Assembly: GCA_014729955.1 (NCBI GenBank) | Contig: WJJA01000341.1 | Span: 1 to 14,893 of the forward strand | Direction: 5' to 3' | From: a bacterium | GTDB taxonomy: Bacteria > Electryoneota > Electryoneia > Electryoneales > Electryoneaceae | Length of the DNA stretch: 14,893 bases | Shown here: in pieces, positions 1-7,413 of the stretch | How the letters are laid out: the number at the start of each line of letters is the position of its first letter | How positions within the stretch are numbered: the stretch's first letter is position 1 | Made by a program: the position numbers and the translations under genes | Notes under the pieces: model-generated | Databases searched by the model: none | Told to the model about the DNA's origin: nothing | The model's input: the letters and a program-made list of their open reading frames with translations, nothing else

Positions 1-34
1 CGGTAACCATCACGCTTTTTGTTATCCAATCCAT
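1..34 (-). CDS. Possible 5' end of a leftward gene leaving the window
   Basis: On the minus strand a GGAGGAGG Shine-Dalgarno-like tract (about 37-44) sits just before an ATG at 34-32. The frame stays open to the window edge and reads MDWITKSVMVT. The SD is strong and resembles those of the well-supported genes here, although the spacing is short (2 to 5 nt, depending on which GGAGG is counted). Only 11 codons are visible, so no function can be given. A chance SD plus ATG remains possible. Confidence 0.4.
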   Translation of the reverse strand, partial: MDWITKSVMVT

Positions 35-331
35 ATCCTCCTCCAACCACGCTGCGCCGGTTATGGTGCGCTGATTCTCTCTTCACCATGTCGGCAGGAC
101 ACGCTTCCATCCCGGCAAAACTTGACCCTCGAAGGGGGCCGAACGTTGATCATTATTCGGTTGCTAAAAAAGTAACATCCTATTGCTATTAACTTTAACT
201 ATTTAAGAATCGGCACTTTCACTTTTCCAACCGTCAGGAATTGCAAACGATGTGCCGGCAGAATTCGGTGGATTCTCAGGTGGGATTCATGGATATCTTT
301 CCAGCGGTCGAGATGAGAACGCAATCCGGCA
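35..331. other. Intergenic region, likely promoter of the leftward edge gene
   Basis: About 300 bp with no convincing gene. Small open frames lack ribosome binding sites and recognisable protein features. A distinctly AT-rich patch at about 165-222 contrasts with the GC-rich surroundings and is the likeliest place for a promoter serving the possible gene at 34. One minus-strand pair, TTAAAG and TTACTT with a 17-bp gap, is too weak to call. No RNA gene is seen. Confidence 0.4.
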
Positions 332-365
332 GAGAAAAAACCGCTGCCTCTCAGGAAGCAGCGGT
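332..365 (-). terminator. Rho-independent terminator of the Rossmann-fold gene
   Basis: ACCGCTGC (340-347) pairs perfectly with GCAGCGGT (358-365) across a 10-nt loop. Read on the minus strand, the stem is followed at once by TTTTTTCTC (complement of 332-340). It lies about 47 bp past the stop of the leftward gene ending at 412. The geometry is that of a classical intrinsic terminator. Confidence 0.85.
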
Positions 366-411
366 GTTGTGAACCATCATGTCTATTGGGGCGATACCCC
401 GTCGGGCTTTT

Positions 412-2178
412 TTAGCGTTTCGTGCGTTTGCCCTTGTCCACGTTGATGAAGATCCATCCGGCCATCTTGCCCGGATTGATTTCACCGTCGGGATCGAAGT
501 AGTCCTCATCGAAGTCGTACCGGCTGGAGGTATCGAGCTCGCCGGCTCCGAAGCGTTCGTCCTTCTGCTGGATCAATTGGCGGAACCAGGCCTGCCATCG
601 CTGCATGTTTTCCGGTCGCAGATCGACCCATCCCTTTTCACACCAGTTGTCCAGCGCGGCGGGTGTCACCTCGAATTCATTGTTCACCGGGTGATGCGGA
701 ATCAGCACCTTCGGTCCGCGCAGGTAATGCTCGCCGTCCGGCAGCAGGATCGGCACGCCGACGGACAGAATCGCGCTGCGCAGTTTGTCGTTCTGACCGA
801 TTTCCGCCTCGAGAGTGGCGGCAAGCGTTTCAGAGTCGGCATCAAACGCCGCGCGCATGGTGCCGTAGCAGCGACGAATCAGGTTCGCCTCATGCAACAG
901 CTTGGTGAGACGCGGCGGGCCGAGCAGCTCAAACGCCACCGATTCGTCCAGGTCCTCACCGGTCTCTTTGACACGGTGCGACACCTCTTCCAGCTTGTTC
1001 AGCGCGACCTGCCGCAACACACCGGCGCGATAGGTCGGCTCCATTACACTGCCGTCGAGCGCACCGATCACATCATGGCCGGAACTGCCGCCGGCGATCT
1101 CCCAGACCACGTGCTGCGCGATTTCTTCGGGTGTGACAAATTCCATCTGCCCCACTTCGGTGATCGCGGTAAATTCACCTTCTGAAAAGATGCCGTTCTC
1201 GCCGGTGTCGATAAAGACACTGCGCAGGGTATCCTCTTTCTGTACCCACGAGCCGCTCTCTTCGGTGTTCTGGAGGGTTTTGCCGAGCGCCTGCGGTTCG
1301 GCGGGGTTCATGTCATAGCGCGGGAAGGGCTTGCCGTGCTTGCGGATTTCGCCGGCACGAACGCCTTTCCAGGCAATCGCCGCGGCGGGTTTGACTTCCT
1401 TGACGAACGTGTCCTTGATCGTTCCGTCCGGCTGCTGCTGCGGGGTGCGTGCCATCAGGAACAACATCAGCGTCTGAGCGCCGCCCATCGCGTTTTTGGT
1501 CAACAGGACACGACTCGGCCGGTCCTCGCTGTGGGTATAAGGGATGTTCAATCCCATGCCGCCGGTGCCGGTGGTGCCGACCTTGAGGTAGCCCTTTACT
1601 CCGCCGTCCATCAGGGACTGGTGCAGCACCTGGATATGACGGACCAGCTGGGGGGCGTTCAGGCTTGAGATCAGCTCCTCGGTGAGCCGTACCATGTCCT
1701 GCAGTTGCTCCGGTGTCGCACTGCCCTGTCGTGCCGGCTCGAGGCTGCTCAGCACACGCTCGCTCCACTCGTAGACATCCTGGTACGCAATGCCGGTCGC
1801 GGTGTTGACGCAGTCGATCACCACGTGTGGTTGATGATCGGTGATCATCTTGTAGAGCGTCATTTTCTCATAGAAATCGGGTGTGAAGGGGTCGAGCAGG
1901 TCGCGGATAAATGCGTTACGACGCCCCGCATCCTTCAGCAACTCCTTGCGGGGCATCTCCTTGAATTCATCGCGGACAAAAATGTCACCCCACGCCGGTG
2001 TAAACGCGACCCGCGGATACTCCTCGCCAAGAATTTTACATGCCCGTTCCGCTTCATCCTGCTTCAGGGAGGTGACCACCACTTCGTTCATCTGCGCCTC
2101 GGCCAGTTTGCGGCAAACCGCCATGCCGACCAGCCCGAAACCGCCCAATACCAATGCTTTCTTACCTTCCAGATCCAT
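412..2178 (-). CDS. NAD(P)-binding Rossmann-fold protein (extended SDR-like), function unknown
   Basis: 588 aa. The N-terminus KKALVLGGFGLVG (residues 6-18) is a beta-strand plus GxxGxxG dinucleotide-binding turn, as in short-chain dehydrogenase/epimerase proteins. The stretch HVVIDCVNTATG (about 118-129) looks like a later Rossmann strand. The usual YxxxK catalytic pair is not obvious, and the protein is about twice a normal SDR. The C-terminal half is not recognisable to me. There is no signal peptide or membrane segment, so it is probably cytoplasmic. The start is supported by GGGAGG 8 nt upstream of the ATG. It is monocistronic, with its own terminator and a divergent phosphohexomutase gene upstream. 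A sugar-nucleotide or sugar oxidoreductase role would fit that neighbour but is only inference. Confidence 0.8.
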   Translation of the reverse strand: MDLEGKKALVLGGFGLVGMAVCRKLAEAQMNEVVVTSLKQDEAERACKILGEEYPRVAFTPAWGDIFVRDEFKEMPRKELLKDAGRRNAFIRDLLDPFTPDFYEKMTLYKMITDHQPHVVIDCVNTATGIAYQDVYEWSERVLSSLEPARQGSATPEQLQDMVRLTEELISSLNAPQLVRHIQVLHQSLMDGGVKGYLKVGTTGTGGMGLNIPYTHSEDRPSRVLLTKNAMGGAQTLMLFLMARTPQQQPDGTIKDTFVKEVKPAAAIAWKGVRAGEIRKHGKPFPRYDMNPAEPQALGKTLQNTEESGSWVQKEDTLRSVFIDTGENGIFSEGEFTAITEVGQMEFVTPEEIAQHVVWEIAGGSSGHDVIGALDGSVMEPTYRAGVLRQVALNKLEEVSHRVKETGEDLDESVAFELLGPPRLTKLLHEANLIRRCYGTMRAAFDADSETLAATLEAEIGQNDKLRSAILSVGVPILLPDGEHYLRGPKVLIPHHPVNNEFEVTPAALDNWCEKGWVDLRPENMQRWQAWFRQLIQQKDERFGAGELDTSSRYDFDEDYFDPDGEINPGKMAGWIFINVDKGKRTKR

Positions 2179-2249
2179 TATGGATGCCTCCCTGTTGACT
2201 GTCGTGCGCTGTGCAGCTTATGCCGTGCATGGGTTTCCGTCGTTTTCCC

Positions 2250-2285
2250 GCATCCAATTATACGACATTGGCGCTTCACACGCCA
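2250..2285 (-). promoter_or_regulatory. Candidate promoter for the Rossmann-fold gene
   Basis: The minus strand carries TATAAT (2262-2257), extended as TATAATTG. This matches a sigma70 -10 box and, with one mismatch, the TAnnTTTG -7 box of Bacteroidetes promoters. It lies about 80 bp upstream of the ATG at 2178. A -35 at the 17-bp position (TGGCGT) is poor. The hexamer is seen; promoter activity is inferred. Confidence 0.4.
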
Positions 2286-2344
2286 TGAGAGGTCTCCCTG
2301 AGGGTAGGCCTGGGATACCCCGTCCTGCCCGTTCCCTGTCCCGG

Positions 2345-2359
2345 CGTGAATTGCTCACG
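2345..2359. promoter_or_regulatory. Small inverted repeat in the divergent intergenic region
   Basis: CGTGA and TCACG form a perfect 5-bp inverted repeat around ATTGC, about 90 bp upstream of the phosphohexomutase start. It recalls a CRP half-site arrangement, but the gap is 5 nt rather than 6. It could be an operator or chance. No clear rightward promoter is visible in the 271-bp region between the divergent starts. Confidence 0.2.
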
Positions 2360-2449
2360 GGGAATCCGAAATCGTCTCAGCATGAGCCCAATCCGACCAT
2401 TCGTTGCGTACATTGCGCGAAAATTCCACCAAAGGGAGGAAGCATATTC

Positions 2450-3811
2450 ATGAATCCCCACATTTTCCGTCAGTACGACATTCGCGGCGTTGTCGAGAAG
2501 GATCTGCCTCATGAAGACGTGGTCAAACTGGGCCGTGCGTTCGGTTCATGGACACGCGACGAGGGCGGCAAAACCGTAGTGGTGGGCCGTGACGGCCGCC
2601 TCACGGGTCCGAGCCTGCGCGATTCGCTCGTGGAAGGCATTCTTTCGACCGGTTGCGATGTGATCGATATCGGCGCCGTGCCGACCCCGTTGATGTACTT
2701 CGCGATGTACAACCTGGACGGCGTGGATGCAGGTGTGCAGATCACCGGAAGCCACAATCCCCCCGACTTTAACGGCTTCAAGATGATGATGGGCCATACC
2801 ACGGTCTGGGGCGACATGATCCAGGATCTCTACAAACGCATCGTCGCCGAAAACTATACGGACGGTGAGGGATCGGTACGCGAAGCCGATGTGGTTCCCT
2901 CGTACATGGACTGGGTGGTTGGAAACATCCATATCGATCAGCCGGTCCGTGTCGCGCTGGACAGCGGCAACGGCATCGCCGGCGCGGTGGCTCCGGAGCT
3001 GTTTCGTCGTCTCGGCTGCGAACCGGTCGAGCTGTTCAGCGAAGTGGACGGCACTTTCCCGAACCACCACCCGGATCCGACGGTGGAAGAGAACATCCAG
3101 GACCTGAAAGCGACGGTGCTGGACCAACAGCTGCAAGTCGGGATCGGTTTCGACGGCGACGGCGACCGCATCGGCGCGATCAATGACAAGGGCGAAATTC
3201 TGTGGGGCGACCGTCTCCTGGCGCTGTTCGCACGATACGTCCTGAAGGAGCATCCCGGCGCGACCATCATCGGCGAAGTGAAGTGTTCAAAAGCACTGTA
3301 TGAGGATATCGAGAAGCACGGCGGCCGCGGGATCATGTGGAAGGCCGGGCACAGCCTGCTGAAGGTGAAACTGCGCGAAGAAGAGGCAAAGCTCGCGGGT
3401 GAAATGAGCGGCCACATGTTCTTCAACGACAAGTTCTTCGGCTATGACGATGCGCTGTATGCCGCGGCACGGCTGGTGGAAATCCTCGCAAAAGAAGAGA
3501 AGCCGCTGAGCGAGCTGCTGGCCGACCTGCCCGATTACCCGTCCACCCCGGAAATGCGTGTCGACTGCCCGGACGAGATCAAGTTCAGTGTCGTGGAGAA
3601 GGTCGCCGACTATTTCCGTGACCGCTACGACGTGGTGGACATCGACGGCGTGCGGGTGAATTTCGATCACGGCTGGGGCCTGGTGCGTCCGTCCAATACG
3701 CAGCCGGTGCTTGTCATGCGTTTCGAGGCGAGTACGGACGACCTCGTGCAGGAGTACAAGGCGACCATGGAAGATGTCGTCAACAAGATTCGCAAGCAGC
3801 TGGAGGGATAG
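2450..3811 (+). CDS. Phosphomannomutase/phosphoglucomutase
   Basis: 453 aa, normal length for the alpha-D-phosphohexomutase family. It interconverts hexose 1-phosphates and 6-phosphates (mannose and/or glucose), feeding sugar-nucleotide and polysaccharide synthesis in the cytoplasm. All four active-site elements are present: TGSHNP with the phosphoryl-carrying Ser101; the Mg2+ loop DGDGDR (Asp235, 237, 239); the sugar-specificity loop GEMSGH (317-322), which in this family is typical of dual PMM/PGM enzymes; and the phosphate-binding RPSNTQP (413-419). The start is set by GGGAGGA (2434-2440) 9 nt before the ATG and by the conserved N-terminus IFRQYDIRGVV. The frame is open for 189 codons further upstream, but that part overlaps the divergent gene and lacks family similarity. 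A strong terminator follows. Confidence 0.95.
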   Translation: MNPHIFRQYDIRGVVEKDLPHEDVVKLGRAFGSWTRDEGGKTVVVGRDGRLTGPSLRDSLVEGILSTGCDVIDIGAVPTPLMYFAMYNLDGVDAGVQITGSHNPPDFNGFKMMMGHTTVWGDMIQDLYKRIVAENYTDGEGSVREADVVPSYMDWVVGNIHIDQPVRVALDSGNGIAGAVAPELFRRLGCEPVELFSEVDGTFPNHHPDPTVEENIQDLKATVLDQQLQVGIGFDGDGDRIGAINDKGEILWGDRLLALFARYVLKEHPGATIIGEVKCSKALYEDIEKHGGRGIMWKAGHSLLKVKLREEEAKLAGEMSGHMFFNDKFFGYDDALYAAARLVEILAKEEKPLSELLADLPDYPSTPEMRVDCPDEIKFSVVEKVADYFRDRYDVVDIDGVRVNFDHGWGLVRPSNTQPVLVMRFEASTDDLVQEYKATMEDVVNKIRKQLEG

Positions 3812-3849
3812 CCTGCAAGCCGGACTACGACTGGGTGCCGAACACTCGG

Positions 3850-3880
3850 ACCGCGTTTGCATCCTGCAGACGCGGTTTTT
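3850..3880 (+). terminator. Intrinsic terminator between convergent genes
   Basis: ACCGCGT (3850-3856) pairs with ACGCGGT (3870-3876). An inner TGCA/TGCA stem, joined through a T-G wobble, leaves a TCC loop, giving about 12 bp in all. A run of five T ends at 3880 on the plus strand, so it terminates the phosphohexomutase transcript. The hairpin also lies just past the stop of the leftward znuA-like gene (3893), but that side has no T tract, so it would be at best a weak terminator there. Confidence 0.85.
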
Positions 3881-3892
3881 CATATCCCAGTC

Positions 3893-4864
3893 TTACTGAG
3901 CCGCCCGTGTGATTGCGCGGACGTTGTAACGCATGTAGTCGAGGTAGGTTGCAGCTGGTTCTTCCGGCGATGACAGGGAGCCTGTGTAAACACGGACCAC
4001 TTCGGCGCCGGTGTCTTCGGCGATTCGTTCCGCGAGGACCGGATTGACCGTTTGCCCTACCAGGATCGCTCGTACGCCGGCTTCTGCGATCGTTGTTTCC
4101 AACTTCGCCACAGCACGTGCGGACGGGCTCGCAAGGCTGCTGAAGCCGGGCACAACGGAACCGACAACCTTGAAACCGTATTCGTCTGCAAAATAGCCGA
4201 ACAGCTTATGGTCACTGACAATTACACGTCTCTCTTCCGGAATTTGCGATACCGTCGCACGAATCCAGCGATCCAATGCACGCAGAGAATCACGATAAAC
4301 CTCGGCATTACGGCGGTAGATGTCCGCATGTGAACTGTCGTGACGGACCAGTTCGGTCTCAATCACGTCCACCCAGTGCAGAACGTTGTTCGGATTAAAC
4401 CAGACATGCGGGTCCGATTTTCCGTGATTATGTGCGTGATCCACATGCCGTTCAGAAGATGCATGCCCGTGCCCGTCGTCCAGTTTCATCGTCCGTGTCT
4501 TGATTGACCGGGACGTAACAACCAACGGCAGATCCATCCCGGCGCTTTTCATGGTGCCGGAGAGGTTTTGCTCAAGCCCCAGCCCGTTGATCAGCAGCAG
4601 ATCGGCCCTGGTTAACCGCCTCAGGTCATCCGATGTTAACTCGTACCCGTGCGGATCCGCCCCGACAGGCAGAAGCGCGTGTACATCAGCCGTCTTGCCG
4701 CCGACTTCAGAGGCAACATCCGCCAGGATCGTTGTTGTGGCGATCACCTGCACTGCCTCGGATGAAGCTGTCTTTTCCCGAGCACATCCTGAAAGAATGC
4801 CGAACAGGAGAATCGCTACCATAAGTCGGGCCGGAAAACTGGATATATTCATCCGAATTGCCAT
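3893..4864 (-). CDS. znuA: Zinc ABC transporter substrate-binding lipoprotein (ZnuA/TroA family)
   Basis: About 323 aa. The N-terminal signal is basic then hydrophobic and ends in a lipobox, ILSGC, with Cys27 as the lipid site, so the protein is a periplasm-facing lipoprotein. Metal-site motifs in order: DPHGYE (His72), DPHVWF (His153) and SDHKLFGY (His219). His at the third position is typical of zinc binders; Mn/Fe members usually carry Glu there. Residues 129-149 form a loop with six His, the flexible collector loop seen in zinc-specific members. The fourth family ligand, an Asp before SL, reads TGSL here. The start is uncertain: GTG 4870, ATG 4864 (chosen, with a weak GAAAG upstream) and ATG 4852 all keep the signal peptide. 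No permease or ATPase gene is adjacent. Zinc specificity is inferred. Confidence 0.88.
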   Translation of the reverse strand: MAIRMNISSFPARLMVAILLFGILSGCAREKTASSEAVQVIATTTILADVASEVGGKTADVHALLPVGADPHGYELTSDDLRRLTRADLLLINGLGLEQNLSGTMKSAGMDLPLVVTSRSIKTRTMKLDDGHGHASSERHVDHAHNHGKSDPHVWFNPNNVLHWVDVIETELVRHDSSHADIYRRNAEVYRDSLRALDRWIRATVSQIPEERRVIVSDHKLFGYFADEYGFKVVGSVVPGFSSLASPSARAVAKLETTIAEAGVRAILVGQTVNPVLAERIAEDTGAEVVRVYTGSLSSPEEPAATYLDYMRYNVRAITRAAQ

Positions 4865-4904
4865 GATCACACTTTCGTATTCACAGTACCTGTATCGTGT
4901 CGGG

Positions 4905-4922
4905 GTGCAATATACATTACAC
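4905..4922. promoter_or_regulatory. Candidate Fur/Zur-type operator upstream of znuA
   Basis: The 18-bp minus-strand word GTGTAATGTATATTGCAC is an imperfect palindrome (7 of 9 positions symmetric), AT-rich in the middle like Fur-family boxes. It starts 40 bp upstream of the ATG at 4864. It overlaps a possible -10 (TATATT), with TTCATG 17 bp upstream as a poor -35. Zur repression of a zinc-uptake gene is the known logic; this particular site is an inference. Confidence 0.4.
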
Positions 4923-5034
4923 GCCGCAGAGCATGAAGCCCTTCAACTAAGCTCCTGTCATCGAAGGTGGTGTCGCACCCGGGGAGATGAAACCTCTTTC
5001 TCTACCGCACCGATGCCCACTCACCGCGTATGTA

Positions 5035-5069
5035 CCAAGAAGAACGACCGGGGTCGTGCGCCCCGGTCG
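5035..5069 (-). terminator. Terminator of the FG-GAP/T9SS protein gene
   Basis: CGACCGGGG (5045-5053) pairs perfectly with CCCCGGTCG (5061-5069) over a 7-nt loop. On the minus strand the stem is followed by TTCTTCTTGG, a broken T tract. It lies about 50 bp after the stop of the leftward gene ending at 5122. The very stable 9-bp GC stem supports termination despite the imperfect tail. Confidence 0.75.
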
Positions 5070-5121
5070 CAGATTTACAAATCCCTTCCAACAGGCGTAC
5101 GAGCAGCCTGCCGGTACGGCA

Positions 5122-6603
5122 TTACTTGAGGAGAACCATCTTCCGTACCGCATGCCACTGACCGGGTACCTCGGCACGTACGAAATAGATGCCGCCGGAC
5201 AGGTCTGTCGCGTCGAACGTCATTCGGTGCATCCCGCGTGCTTTTTCTGTACGAGACAGAATGGAAACACGCTGCCCAAGAGTATTGTACACGGAGACGA
5301 CGAGTTCCGCACGATGAGGCATCCGGACCGAAACCACGGCCTTCGAGTTGAACGGATTCGGGTAGGCGGGCAGGAGCGCAAACTCGGACGGTACAGGCTC
5401 TGTACTCACTTCTTCCATGCCGGCCGGATTGGCGAGGTCTGTGCACGCCCAGACGCATCCGGCAAATGTCGCCGAGATGCTTTCATCCGCGTCGGAAATG
5501 AATGCAGTTTCACCTGTCTGAGCGAGCGCCGCGCCAAACCTGTGATTCATGCCGCCTGTCCACGCAGACACTTCGTACAGCTGGTTCCAGCTTGAACCGT
5601 CATACTGGTACATGAACACGCTGCCGTCCATGTCGGCACCGTTTTCATCCCTCACCATCGCCCAGTCGCCTTCGAGCGCCATCGATTTACTGAAGCCGTT
5701 GCCGTGTTCGCGCCCGGGACCGTTCAGCTTGTCCACTTCTTCCCAGGTGCCGGCGTTGTTCTCGAAGACATAGACCGCACCGGCATTGTCTCCGGCTTCG
5801 TCGCACCCGTGTGCGCCGATAAAAGCCTGGTCGCCGTCCAGTGCGACCGTGGTACCGAAATAATCCTGCCCTGCACCGTCAGAGGCGGAGAGAAGCTGCT
5901 CGACCCATTCACTGCCGTCATAGGTATAGACATACGCCGCACCCGAGCTCGTCGCGGCAGGGTCTGCTTCCCGTGCTCCCGCGATAATCGTTTGCCCGGA
6001 CATGGTGACGGAACAGCCGAACGTCGCATGATCCGAGTAGTCGGATGCAATCAACTGGGCATCCTGCGACCATGTCCCGCCGTCATTGTGAAACACGTAC
6101 GCTGCGCCGCAGTAGTCGGCATCACCCATATTGTGGGCTGGATCACCGATCACCAGGTAGTCCCCGTCGATTGCGAGGGTTTTACCGAATTGGGCGTTTA
6201 GCTGGGGATCGTCGGCGGTGAGGATCTGCTGCTCCACCCAGGCGGAGCCGTCGTAGTGGTAGACAAATACCGCGCCGGCGTTTTGGAAACCGCTCAAATC
6301 GTAATTGTGCGCACCGACGAGGGCGTACTCGCCACTCAGGGCGACCGCATCGCCGAAATCCGCGTCAATTTCGTTCTCGATGGTCTGCTGCTGGACCCAT
6401 TCCCCGTCCGCGAAGGTGAAAAAAATCACAGATTCGTCACCGGTGCCGATCAACGCCCAATCGCCGTCCGCGTCCAGCGGCTCCCCGAATTTCCCGAAGA
6501 TGGATGGAATCTCCTCCTCCAGCATGACAGCTTCAAACGCCTGCGCCATGCCGATGGGCACGGCAACGATCAGCATGATACCGCTAAGGAACCGCCACAC
6601 CAT
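5122..6603 (-). CDS. Secreted FG-GAP repeat protein with C-terminal T9SS sorting domain
   Basis: 493 aa. The first ~22 residues are a signal peptide (FLSGIMLIVAVPIGM, cut after AQA). Seven repeats follow, each starting near FG and running as FGxxVALxGDxALVGA, then AGAVYVYxYDGSxWVEQ. They begin at about residues 39, 83, 139, 195, 249, 304 and 356, with 44-56 residue spacing; copy 6 (FSKSMALEGDWAMVRD) is degraded. Seven copies suggest one seven-bladed beta-propeller. Residues ~413-493, opening with YPNPFN and ending VRKMVLLK, form a type A T9SS/FlgD-like sorting domain, so the protein should be exported and attached at or released from the cell surface. GGGAGGAG just before the ATG fixes the start; a longer frame to 6831 runs into AT-rich non-coding DNA. 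The ligand is unknown; carbohydrate or protein binding are both possible. Confidence 0.88.
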   Translation of the reverse strand: MVWRFLSGIMLIVAVPIGMAQAFEAVMLEEEIPSIFGKFGEPLDADGDWALIGTGDESVIFFTFADGEWVQQQTIENEIDADFGDAVALSGEYALVGAHNYDLSGFQNAGAVFVYHYDGSAWVEQQILTADDPQLNAQFGKTLAIDGDYLVIGDPAHNMGDADYCGAAYVFHNDGGTWSQDAQLIASDYSDHATFGCSVTMSGQTIIAGAREADPAATSSGAAYVYTYDGSEWVEQLLSASDGAGQDYFGTTVALDGDQAFIGAHGCDEAGDNAGAVYVFENNAGTWEEVDKLNGPGREHGNGFSKSMALEGDWAMVRDENGADMDGSVFMYQYDGSSWNQLYEVSAWTGGMNHRFGAALAQTGETAFISDADESISATFAGCVWACTDLANPAGMEEVSTEPVPSEFALLPAYPNPFNSKAVVSVRMPHRAELVVSVYNTLGQRVSILSRTEKARGMHRMTFDATDLSGGIYFVRAEVPGQWHAVRKMVLLK

Positions 6604-6765
6604 CGTTCTCCTCCCTTTGCGTCGTCCGTTCTCCGTTTTTCGATTCCGCAAAGCGCCCCGTGTGGTTTCCTGTGCATTCAACGGTTCTATACTTGGTTTC
6701 AGGGTACAAAGAAAGTGAATCAACTGCAACACGCATGTTCCGAATCCCGGAAAAATATCTAGCCC

Positions 6766-6834
6766 GAATATTTCATGAATGAAGAAATATTCTTTTCTAA
6801 ATAATATATTAACAAAAAGATAGTGTCGCACTAT
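6766..6834. repeat. AT-rich double palindrome upstream of the FG-GAP gene
   Basis: GAATATTTC (6766-6774) and GAAATATTC (6784-6792) form a perfect 9-bp inverted repeat with a 9-nt gap. A second perfect palindrome, ATAGTG-TCG-CACTAT, lies at 6820-6834. Both sit in the AT-rich block about 160-230 bp upstream of the FG-GAP protein start. They could be operator sites or RNA hairpins. On the plus strand the first is followed by TTTT, so a weak plus-strand terminator is another reading. Confidence 0.5.
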
Positions 6835-6924
6835 ATGGTTTTGCTTCGGTACAGAATGTTTTCAAGGCGAATTCATCTATTCATTCCCTCTTCGGGCGGT
6901 CCCAACCACGTCTTCTGCTTTGTT

Positions 6925-6965
6925 GCGAAGGATTCGCGGTATGGCAATACAGCTTCATCCTTCGC
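6925..6965. repeat. 9-bp inverted repeat (hairpin)
   Basis: GCGAAGGAT (6925-6933) and ATCCTTCGC (6957-6965) are perfect reverse complements separated by 23 nt. No T tract follows on either strand, so it is not a typical terminator. Its role is unknown. Confidence 0.5.
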
Positions 6966-7197
6966 GCCTCACATCTGACACAGTTTGAACTCGTATAATA
7001 TTCGTGCTAGATCCCTCCGCTCCCTCACGGTTTCATGTGAGTCGGTTTGAATCCGACGGTTTGTTGCAGAGCGCCTGAAGGTCGCCGGATTCGATTTCTG
7101 ACAGGCTTTGGCAGAAAGGTATTCCGTGACATTTTTCCACGCCGAGGAGAAAGACCAAAGATTGATTTTCTTAATTTTATCAACGACACTGGACCCC

Positions 7198-7263
7198 GGC
7201 CTGTTGCGCCGGAGTGACACATTATGGGACGGCCTGTTGCACCGGGATGACACATTTTCGAGC
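7198..7263. repeat. Two-copy 33-bp tandem repeat, REP-like
   Basis: GGCCTGTTGCxCCGGxxTGACACATT occurs at 7198-7223 and again at 7231-7256, with only three differing bases in 26 and a period of 33 bp. The first copy folds into a small hairpin, CCGGC-CTGTTGC-GCCGG. It is preceded by CTGGACCC and followed by GTGAC, the layout of dispersed intergenic palindromes of the CTGGA...ATGAC type. Dispersal elsewhere in the genome cannot be seen from this window. Confidence 0.65.
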
Positions 7264-7413
7264 ATCGCCATAACCCTCGGGGTACTTTTCCGGTCTACTC
7301 ACACAATGCAGAATGGCACCTGCCCTCTCATGATACGAGAATCAGGATCCCGAGCGTTCTTGTTACCAAAGCATCAGGCATGCCGAGCGACATTTTCGCG
7401 CGATCACAGTCTG

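Larger units (their letters stand above)
6604..7413. other. Long intergenic region with palindromes and REP-like repeats
   Basis: About 810 bp without a credible gene. The short open frames on both strands lack Shine-Dalgarno sites and partly translate the repeats. The right part of 6604-6840 should hold the promoter and leader of the FG-GAP gene; 6750-6840 is strongly AT-rich. The remainder carries a 9-bp inverted repeat (6925/6957) and a two-copy 33-bp repeat (7198-7263). No clear T-tailed terminator is visible after the GH3 gene that ends at 7414. Confidence 0.55.

Noticed and set aside
2345..2359. CRP-type binding site
   Set aside because: The half-sites fit loosely, but the gap is 5 nt instead of 6 and flanking bases do not match; kept only as a low-confidence inverted repeat.
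1883..2449. 189-codon N-terminal extension of the phosphohexomutase frame
   Set aside because: It overlaps the divergent Rossmann-fold gene and its promoter. The family N-terminus and a strong SD point to 2450.
6604..6831. 76-residue N-terminal extension of the FG-GAP protein
   Set aside because: It would bury the signal peptide; the ATG at 6603 has GGGAGGAG before it, and the extension runs through AT-rich palindromic DNA.
7041..7057. tRNA T-arm-like hairpin GTCGG-TTTGAAT-CCGAC
   Set aside because: The stem and 7-nt loop look right, but no matching 5' acceptor strand, D-arm or anticodon arm is found at the required distances, and the flank lacks CCA.
6969..7271. Minus-strand open frames of 76 and 100 aa
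   Set aside because: They translate the REP-like repeats (NVSxRxNRPxxN twice) and have no SD.
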